NCBI GenBank assembly: GCA_002329365.1
Contig: DCUB01000039.1
Span: forward strand, 27,659 to 91,658
Length of the DNA: 64,000 bases
Source of the DNA: Ruminococcaceae bacterium UBA1425
GTDB lineage: Bacteria > Bacillota > Clostridia > Oscillospirales > Acutalibacteraceae
Reading direction: 5' to 3'
The notes beneath the pieces were generated by a model. It was not told the origin of the DNA, did no database searches, and was given only the letters and a program-made list of their open reading frames with translations. Shown here piece by piece: positions 58,225 through 64,000 of this stretch (position 1 is the stretch's first letter; every line of letters starts with the position of its first letter). Both the position numbers and the translations under genes were made by a program.

Positions 58225-60107
58225 ATATGCAGGATAAAGCGGAAATACAAAGTGTTGGCGCCGACAGAGGCGGGTCGATGTTCGGCAGCATAGATTTATT
58301 GAGGCTCTTAAAGCTTGTTATTTACAAGCTGTGGGCAATCATACTTGTGGGCCTTATTGTCGGCGGATGTTCCTACCTTTACGCGAAGGCGACATACGTC
58401 AAGTTATATAATACCAGCGCGACGCTCGTTTTCACCACAAAAACGTATATAACAACCACCGACGACGACGGAAACGTTATAAGCGTCAAGGAGCAGATAA
58501 AGCATTACACAAAGAGCGATGTCGATCGTTATCAGTTCCTGCTCAAGTGCGACATAATGGTGGAAAAGATTAAGGGCGCGCTCGGCGGCGAATACAGCAC
58601 GGGCACCATTAGAAACTCCCTTTCCGTTGAAGAAACGTCGGTATCCGGAATATTCATGATAACCATTACAAGCTCAAACAGGGATTTTTGCGCAAACGCC
58701 ATTGTTGTCGTCATCAACGAGTACCCCTCCTTCCTTCAGACGTTTGATTCGAGCCTCGGCATAGACGTGCTTGAAAAGCCCGGCTATCCGATGGTTTCAA
58801 ACGCCGACACGGCGATGAAAAAGGGCTTCTACGGCTTTATTGTCGGCTGTGTGCTTGTGGCTGCCGCTGTGGTAGTCCTTGACCTGTTCAGCAACACGGT
58901 CAAAAACGCCGACGATATCAGAAACAAGACAAACGCGAAGCTTCTCGGCGTCATACCGCTTATAGAAATCGCTCAGGGCGGCTTAAAGAAAAAGCGCCGT
59001 CCCAAAAACGGCGTTCTGATAACCGACGAAAGCTCGGTAACGTTCAACTTCGTCGAAAGCTTCAAGGCTATCAGAACAAAAATCGAAAGCCTGTCAGCCG
59101 ACAGGGGCTACAAAGTATTTTCCGTTTCAAGCACGTTTGAGGATGAAGGAAAGACCACTGTTTCAACGAATATTGCCTGCGCCCTCGCACAGAAGGGAAA
59201 GTCGGTGCTGCTTATTGACTGCGACCTGAGAAAGCCCTCGATAATGAGCACTATCGGCGTAAAGGACGACAAGCAGGTCGGTCTCATACCCATAGTCAAG
59301 GGCAAATCGACGTATATAGACTCCATCAAATTTGTAAAATCAATGGGAATATTCATAATGCCCACAGGCGGAGTTACAACAAAATCAACGGAATTTCTCG
59401 ATGTCGACAAGGTGCGCGAGGTGTTTGAGCAGGCGCGTTCCGAGTTTGACTATGTTATAGTCGACACACCTCCCACACGCATTGTTTCAGACAGCCTCGT
59501 TATAGCGAATCTTATTGATGCCATGATTTTTGTCGTAAAGCACGACTACGCAAGAATAAACGACATAAACGATACGCTTGACGAGATTTACAACGCAAAC
59601 ATTGACGTCGCCGGCATAGTTCTTACAATGGTTGAGGAAACAAACGCGTCAAAATACTATAAGCGCAAGGGCTACAGATACAGGAAATACGGAAGATACA
59701 TCGGCGGAAGATACAGCTACGGCAATTACGGCTACGGCTACGGCTACGGCAGCTCCAGCAGCTACGGCGGCTACGGCTACGGCAGCGGCTATGGCGGTTA
59801 CGGAGGCTACGGTGGCTACGGAGGTTACGGCGGATACGGAGGTTACGGCGGCTATGGCGGCTATGGCGGCTACGGAGGCTACGGAGGCTATGGCGGCTAC
59901 GGCAAATCCGGTTATGCCGAAGGAAGTCCTTACGGCGGCTACGGAAGCAAAAAAAGGCATCAGGAGATTGAACGCTCGGATGAGGAGATTATACGTCATA
60001 TCGAAAACCGGGCAAGCAGCGTAAGGTTCGACGAAAACGGCAACCCGACGGGCGGCGGCTTAAACGGCAGGAAAAACGGAAATAACGGCGGCGACAGGAA
60101 ACAATAA
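58221..60107 (+). CDS. Fused polysaccharide co-polymerase and bacterial tyrosine kinase with Gly-Gly-Tyr tail
   Basis: About 628 residues. A Wzz-like membrane part (LVIYKLWAIILVGLIVGGCS, then MKKGFYGFIVGCVLVAAAVV) flanks an outer loop, and a BY-kinase follows with Walker A-like STFEDEGKTTVSTNI, VLLIDCDLRKPS and YVIVDTPPTR. The tail, about residues 500-575, is Tyr-rich: YRYRKYGRY, then a long run of GGY units and YGGYGSKKRHQEIERSDEEI. Autophosphorylation of such tails controls chain length in capsule export. The GGY array is much longer than in typical relatives, and ~50 further charged residues follow it. The start is taken at ATG 58221, after AAAGGG; ATG 58215 is possible. Confidence 0.9.
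   Translation: MNMQDKAEIQSVGADRGGSMFGSIDLLRLLKLVIYKLWAIILVGLIVGGCSYLYAKATYVKLYNTSATLVFTTKTYITTTDDDGNVISVKEQIKHYTKSDVDRYQFLLKCDIMVEKIKGALGGEYSTGTIRNSLSVEETSVSGIFMITITSSNRDFCANAIVVVINEYPSFLQTFDSSLGIDVLEKPGYPMVSNADTAMKKGFYGFIVGCVLVAAAVVVLDLFSNTVKNADDIRNKTNAKLLGVIPLIEIAQGGLKKKRRPKNGVLITDESSVTFNFVESFKAIRTKIESLSADRGYKVFSVSSTFEDEGKTTVSTNIACALAQKGKSVLLIDCDLRKPSIMSTIGVKDDKQVGLIPIVKGKSTYIDSIKFVKSMGIFIMPTGGVTTKSTEFLDVDKVREVFEQARSEFDYVIVDTPPTRIVSDSLVIANLIDAMIFVVKHDYARINDINDTLDEIYNANIDVAGIVLTMVEETNASKYYKRKGYRYRKYGRYIGGRYSYGNYGYGYGYGSSSSYGGYGYGSGYGGYGGYGGYGGYGGYGGYGGYGGYGGYGGYGGYGGYGKSGYAEGSPYGGYGSKKRHQEIERSDEEIIRHIENRASSVRFDENGNPTGGGLNGRKNGNNGGDRKQ
59787..59902 (+). repeat. In-frame 9-bp tandem repeat encoding Gly-Gly-Tyr
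   Basis: About a dozen GGN-GGN-TAY units with varying third bases, inside the kinase tail. Synonymous variation shows the amino acid pattern, not the DNA alone, has been kept. Confidence 0.9.
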
Positions 60108-60124
60108 TGTCAAAAGAGGTTAAT

Positions 60125-60901
60125 ATGGAACAAAACGAAAAAGACAAAAGGCTTGCCGTGCTAATAGACTCCGATAACGTGTCCTACACATATGTGAAAC
60201 CGTTGCTTGAGGAGATCGCACGCTACGGCACGCCGACAATAAAAAGGATATACGGCGACTGGACACAGCCCGAAGCCGGCGGCTGGAAGGGTGTATTGCT
60301 CGAAAACGCCATTACGCCTGTTCAGCAATACAGATACACGGCGGGCAAAAACGCAACGGACTCAACGCTTATTATAGATGCCATGGACATACTTTACAGC
60401 GAAAAGGTGTGCGGCTTCTGCATCGTTTCAAGCGACAGCGACTTTACGCGTCTTGCCACGCGGCTGCGCGAGGCGGGCATGCTTGTAATCGGCATCGGCG
60501 AGCAGAAAACTCCCGAACCTTTCATCGCCGCGTGCGACAGGTTCATTTACCTTGAAATTATAGCGCCGAAGCCGGAGCCGACAAAAAAGCCGGAAATGTA
60601 CAAAAACGACCAGCATCATTTAAGAATCAAGCAGAAGGTTCCGCAGAAGGTAATAGACCTTATTACAAGCTCCGTAAACGATATAGCGGACGAGGACGGC
60701 TGGGCTTTTCTCGGCGATGTCGGAAACCTTATTCTCAAAAAGCAGCCCTCGTTCGACAGCAGAAACTACGGTTATTCAAAGCTTACGCCTATGATAAGCT
60801 CGCTCGGTCTGTTTGATATCGACAGGAGAGATACGTCGAACAGGGGCATAAAGCATATTTACGTCAGAGACAAATCGTTCGTTCAGGGCGAGAAGCAGTA
60901 G
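60125..60901 (+). CDS. NYN-domain protein with OST-HTH (LOTUS) module
   Basis: About 258 residues. The N-terminal NYN (PIN-like RNase) domain has AVLIDSDNVSYTYVKPLLEE, IKRIYGDW, AGKNATDSTLIIDAMDILY and VSSDSDFTRLATRLREAGML. The C-terminus (about 165-255) is an OST-HTH-like RNA-binding domain. The acidic residues of NYN nucleases are kept (D in IDSDN, D in IDAMD, D in SSDSD), so RNase activity is plausible. ATG 60125 has AGAGG in front; ATG 60107, overlapping the previous stop, is an alternative. Function in this organism unknown. Confidence 0.85.
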   Translation: MEQNEKDKRLAVLIDSDNVSYTYVKPLLEEIARYGTPTIKRIYGDWTQPEAGGWKGVLLENAITPVQQYRYTAGKNATDSTLIIDAMDILYSEKVCGFCIVSSDSDFTRLATRLREAGMLVIGIGEQKTPEPFIAACDRFIYLEIIAPKPEPTKKPEMYKNDQHHLRIKQKVPQKVIDLITSSVNDIADEDGWAFLGDVGNLILKKQPSFDSRNYGYSKLTPMISSLGLFDIDRRDTSNRGIKHIYVRDKSFVQGEKQ

Positions 60902-60924
60902 CAATACGGGGAAGGAGAAGCTTC

Positions 60925-62958
60925 ATGTACAAAAAGGAATACAAAGCGCGTGTCTATTGGGCGATAGGCATAATTGCCGTATTCTTTTTTGTGTTTTGTC
61001 TTATCCTCGTCAAAACGCAGGTTATCGACAGGGAAATATATTCGTCGGAAAAATCCATATCGTCAAGAAAGGCGGTAATCAAGGCTTCGCGCGGCGAAAT
61101 ACTCGACACAAACGGCAGTCCGCTTGTCACAAACAGGCAGGGTAATTCAATTGTGTTCGAAAGTGCGTATTTCCCGCCGGCTTCAGAGCAGGAAAAGAGA
61201 AACGAAATTATTATAAGCCTTATAAGGCTTTTTGAGGCGGCGGGCGAGGAATGGATAGACAACATCCCTCTCGTAATCGACAGTTCGGGTAAAATAGCCT
61301 TTGCCGGTGACAGGGAAAACGATATAAAGGCAATGAAGGGCAAAGACCTGCTGAATCTCAACGATTACGCAACGGCTCAGAACTGCATGGACGCCCTGAT
61401 AGAGCGCTACTCGCTTCAGCGCTATTCCCTTTCCGACGCGCGGAAAATAGCATCCGTCTGCTACGAGATGAAGCGACTTTCCTTCAGCATAAGCTATCCG
61501 TACACCTTCGCCGAGGATGTGTCGACTGTTCTTGCGGCGAAGATAAAGGAAAACAGCAGCTTTTACAAAGGCGTAACGGTGGAAATCGTTTCATACAGGG
61601 GATACGACGACGGTACGATTGCCCCGCACATTCTCGGAATGGTGGGACCTATCAGCGCAGCCGAATACAAGGAGCGAAAGGACAAAGGCTATTCGATAAC
61701 CGACCATATCGGCAAAAACGGGCTTGAGAGCGCCATGGAGTCGTACCTGAGGGGTACGGACGGCGTCAGGCTTGTTTCGCGTTCGGCGGAAGGAAGCGTA
61801 AACACAACAGTAATCGAACCGCCTGTTCAGGGCGGCACGGTTATAACCACACTCGACGTAAACCTTCAGAGGATTGTTCAGAACTCGCTGCGAAGAGTTC
61901 TGAATTCAATCGAAACGTCCGTTCCTCCTGCGGGCGCCGTCGTAGTTCTCAATGTTAACACAGGCGATGTGCTGGCAAGCGCGTCATATCCTTCATACGA
62001 CCTTTCCACCTACAAGGAGGATTACGCAAAGCTTTCCGCAGACGAAAACTCTCCCCTGTGGAACAGGGCGCTGTTAAGCACATACGAGCCGGGCTCCACA
62101 ATCAAGATGTCGGTTGCGCTCGCTGCCCTTGAGGAGGGCTCCATCACGGAGGATACCGTAATACGCTGCAACGGAACGTATGAGTATCTCGACTCAACCT
62201 TTAAGTGCGAGCAGCTGCACACCACCTCAAACCAGTCGCTGAAAAAGGCATTGAGCGAATCCTGCAACACCTTCTTTTACGAGTGCGGCAAGCGGCTCGG
62301 GTATCAGAAGATAAACGAATACAGAACGCTGCTCGGTCTGGGACAGAAAACGGGAGTCGAGCTTAGCGAGGCGACGGGCGTTATGGACAGCCCCGAATAC
62401 AGGGCGTCGATAGGCGGCAAATGGTACCCCGGCTATAATATACAAACGGCAATAGGGCAGGGGAATCTTTTTACTCCCATTCAGCTTGCAAACTATTGCG
62501 CCATAATAGCAAACGGCGGCACGCGTTACAGGCTCCGCTTCGTAAAATCGGTCAAGTCCTACGACTATAAGGAAACGCTTCTTGAAAACGAACCCGAAAT
62601 ACTCGGAAAAACGGGCATCAGCGAAAAAAGCTTCGAAGCTGTCAGAAAGGGAATGCTCGAATTCTGCACAACCGGCTACGGCTACAGGTACTTCAAGGAC
62701 CTCCCCTACAAGGTTGCGGCAAAGACGGGTACCGCACAGGCATTCAGAACGGTAAACGGAAGAACCATGAAAATAAACAACGCTTTCCTTGTTACATATG
62801 CGCCTTACGAAAACCCCGAAATCGCCATGTGTATAGTGGGTGAGGGCAGCTCGTCCTCGACGGCTATAATCCCCATAGCAGCAGATATCTACGAATACTA
62901 TTTTTCAAACAGCGGAACCGTTGGCGAAGCCCATAACGAGGGCTCGCTGATAAGCTGA
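60925..62958 (+). CDS. Penicillin-binding protein 2 (class B PBP)
   Basis: 677 residues: one N-terminal membrane helix (YWAIGIIAVFFFVFCLILVK), a dimerisation domain with GEILDTNGSPLV and YSITDHIGKNGLESAME, and the transpeptidase domain with YEPGSTIKMSVALAALEEGS (SxxK), LSESCNTFFYECG (SxN) and AAKTGTAQAF (KTG). Class B PBPs crosslink peptidoglycan during elongation (PBP2) or septation (PBP3/SpoVD). I lean to PBP2 because MinD follows and no ftsW or PASTA domain is visible. GAAGGAGAAG lies before the ATG. Confidence 0.93.
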   Translation: MYKKEYKARVYWAIGIIAVFFFVFCLILVKTQVIDREIYSSEKSISSRKAVIKASRGEILDTNGSPLVTNRQGNSIVFESAYFPPASEQEKRNEIIISLIRLFEAAGEEWIDNIPLVIDSSGKIAFAGDRENDIKAMKGKDLLNLNDYATAQNCMDALIERYSLQRYSLSDARKIASVCYEMKRLSFSISYPYTFAEDVSTVLAAKIKENSSFYKGVTVEIVSYRGYDDGTIAPHILGMVGPISAAEYKERKDKGYSITDHIGKNGLESAMESYLRGTDGVRLVSRSAEGSVNTTVIEPPVQGGTVITTLDVNLQRIVQNSLRRVLNSIETSVPPAGAVVVLNVNTGDVLASASYPSYDLSTYKEDYAKLSADENSPLWNRALLSTYEPGSTIKMSVALAALEEGSITEDTVIRCNGTYEYLDSTFKCEQLHTTSNQSLKKALSESCNTFFYECGKRLGYQKINEYRTLLGLGQKTGVELSEATGVMDSPEYRASIGGKWYPGYNIQTAIGQGNLFTPIQLANYCAIIANGGTRYRLRFVKSVKSYDYKETLLENEPEILGKTGISEKSFEAVRKGMLEFCTTGYGYRYFKDLPYKVAAKTGTAQAFRTVNGRTMKINNAFLVTYAPYENPEIAMCIVGEGSSSSTAIIPIAADIYEYYFSNSGTVGEAHNEGSLIS

Positions 62959-62976
62959 ACAAAAAGGGTGTTAAAA

Positions 62977-63708
62977 ATGGCAAAGAAGATTGTTGTTGCT
63001 TCCGGCAAGGGAGGAGTAGGAAAGTCGTCCGTTACGGCGGGGCTAAGCTACGCGTTGTCAGACATGGGCTACAACGTGCTTGCCGTCGACGCCGATATCG
63101 GTCTGCGAAGCCTTGACATAATTCTTAAAACGGGCAACCGCTCGGTTTTTGACTGGGGCGACGTCATACGCGGCAACTGCCTGTCGGAGCAGGCTGTTTC
63201 CAAGGCGTCGGGAAACATCTGCGTGCTTGCCGCGCCTATGCGCTTTTCTCCCGACTATACAGTCGAGAGCGTACGGGAGATGATAGAAAGATACGACAGG
63301 AGCTTTAATTATATTTTCATCGATGCGCCGGCAGGTCTTTCCGAGGGCTTCCGGCTTGCCTGCGCCATGGCGGACGAGGGTATTGTGGTTGCAACGCCCG
63401 ACGTTGTCTGCGTCCGCGGAGCCGAGGCGACGGGAGACGCGGCGGCGGATTACGGCGTAGAAAATCTGCGTCTTATTATAAACAGGTTTAACCGCAAGGG
63501 CGTTGAACGCAGCTATCTCTTGAATATCGACGACACGATAGACTCCGCGGGCGTGCGCCTTATAGGTATTGTACCCGAAAACCCTCAGGTGCTTTTCTGC
63601 TTTACAGGCGGCAAATCGCTTCCCAAAAGGAACGAGGCGCGCCGCGCGTTTATGAGAATAGCAAAACGCCTTACGGGCGAAAAGATACCGCTTGAGATTT
63701 CAAAATAA
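62977..63708 (+). CDS. MinD/ParA-type ATPase
   Basis: About 243 residues: deviant Walker A VVASGKGGVGKSSVTAGLSY, ADIGLRSLDIIL, YIFIDAPAGLSEGFRLACAM (Walker B), ATPDVVCVRGAEATGDAA. It resembles MinD, which blocks division at the poles, but MinD's C-terminal amphipathic membrane-targeting helix is not clear; the end is GEKIPLEISK. No minC or minE is next to it. ATG 62977 follows AAAGGG; a GTG nine bases earlier overlaps that site. Confidence 0.85.
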   Translation: MAKKIVVASGKGGVGKSSVTAGLSYALSDMGYNVLAVDADIGLRSLDIILKTGNRSVFDWGDVIRGNCLSEQAVSKASGNICVLAAPMRFSPDYTVESVREMIERYDRSFNYIFIDAPAGLSEGFRLACAMADEGIVVATPDVVCVRGAEATGDAAADYGVENLRLIINRFNRKGVERSYLLNIDDTIDSAGVRLIGIVPENPQVLFCFTGGKSLPKRNEARRAFMRIAKRLTGEKIPLEISK

Positions 63709-63723
63709 TAAAACAAAATAAAA

Positions 63724-63779
63724 GGGGCTGTAACAAACCTTCAAAACGGTCTTGACCGTTCTTGTTTTGATACAGTCCC
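63724..63779. terminator. GGGGCTGT-ended hairpin terminator
   Basis: ggggctgtaacaaa pairs with ttttgatacagtccc, with an inner aacggtcttgaccgtt palindrome. A- and T-rich flanks on both sides make it a likely bidirectional terminator between convergent genes. Shares ends with the element at 14914-15038. Confidence 0.75.
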
Positions 63780-63980
63780 TTATTTTGTTAAAGCCTCTGC
63801 GTTTTCAAGGTATACGGAAACTTCGCCGCATTTGGGGCAAACGGCTACCTTTGGTCTCCCGATTCGGTTAGGAAACAATTTTCTGTCATCTGTCGCCAAA
63901 ACAATGCCATAGCCTGCGCCTTCAATCTTAAAGGTACAGTTTTCAACCATTTCTGTTTTACATCTTAAACAAACTCTCAT
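63780..63980 (-). CDS. Small zinc-ribbon protein
   Basis: About 66 residues: MRVCLRCKTEM near the start and VAVCPKCGEVSVY near the end give two CxxC pairs for one zinc ribbon. A middle block, GAGYGIVLATDDRKLFPNRI, is common in small proteins of this kind in Firmicutes. Function unknown. ATG 63980 is chosen over 63992, whose AAGGA abuts the start. The sequence continues past the window. Confidence 0.7.
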   Translation of the reverse strand: MRVCLRCKTEMVENCTFKIEGAGYGIVLATDDRKLFPNRIGRPKVAVCPKCGEVSVYLENAEALTK

Positions 63981-64000
63981 TATTATGACCATTCCTTTCT

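Noticed and set aside
59787..59902. Assembly artefact in the Gly-Gly-Tyr repeat
   Set aside because: The frame stays open and synonymous codons vary between units, which a collapsed or duplicated assembly would not produce; exact copy number is still uncertain.

Overview
The window looks like a chromosomal segment of a Gram-positive, clostridial-type Firmicute (my best guess is Oscillospiraceae or a relative; this is inferred from gene content only). The pointers are a CtsR-McsA-McsB-ClpC stress operon, class B sortases, a SpoIID-type cell-wall protein, a CpsB/BY-kinase capsule module, a zinc-ribbon L33, consensus sigma-A promoters and strong AGGAGG-type ribosome binding sites.

Layout. 1-14.5 kb is an accessory region with several broken genes: remnants of a sugar aminotransferase, a vWA protein, an ISL3-type transposase and a DNA methyltransferase. 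They lie between an Ig-like surface protein, an orphan methanol:corrinoid methyltransferase (MtaB), a five-gene polar amino acid ABC transporter operon that also carries anti-sigma-type domains, a VanX-like dipeptidase and a MalT/LuxR-type regulator. 14.6-17.6 kb holds tRNA-Pro, tRNA-Arg and the rpmG-secE-nusG-rplK-rplA operon, which stops after rplA. 17.7-19.8 kb has a small Ig-like protein and a phosphohexomutase. 20-31.8 kb, minus strand, is iscS-thiI-cinA, two sortase B genes, a membrane protein joining a CinA-like cytoplasmic part to a rearranged SpoIID domain, and a murL-murD pair that suggests D-Glu is made by epimerising a peptidoglycan precursor. 32-39 kb has a Ca2+-type P-ATPase, recJ and tsaD. 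39-44.5 kb is ctsR-mcsA-mcsB-clpC with two CtsR boxes around a consensus promoter, interrupted by a dead REP-associated transposase. 44.8-51.8 kb has glycogen phosphorylase, a CPBP protease, tadA and two secreted proteins. 52-60 kb is a surface-polysaccharide cluster (propeller protein, two acyltransferase-like proteins, GT4, phosphoesterase, CpsB, BY-kinase with a long Gly-Gly-Tyr tail). 60-64 kb has a NYN/OST-HTH protein, PBP2, a MinD-like ATPase and a zinc-ribbon protein.

Many intergenic gaps are filled by a few families of short palindromic repeats, in places as tandem 74- or 77-bp units. Some act as, or sit inside, terminators.

The most unusual items are the ABC transporter operon (three substrate-binding domains with apparently swapped lobes, an ABC ATPase fused to an RsbW-like domain, and a STAS protein), the MurL/MurD pair, the CinA-SpoIID transmembrane fusion, and the palindrome families that co-occur with a RAYT remnant. 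All functions are read from sequence motifs by eye; no database search was run.
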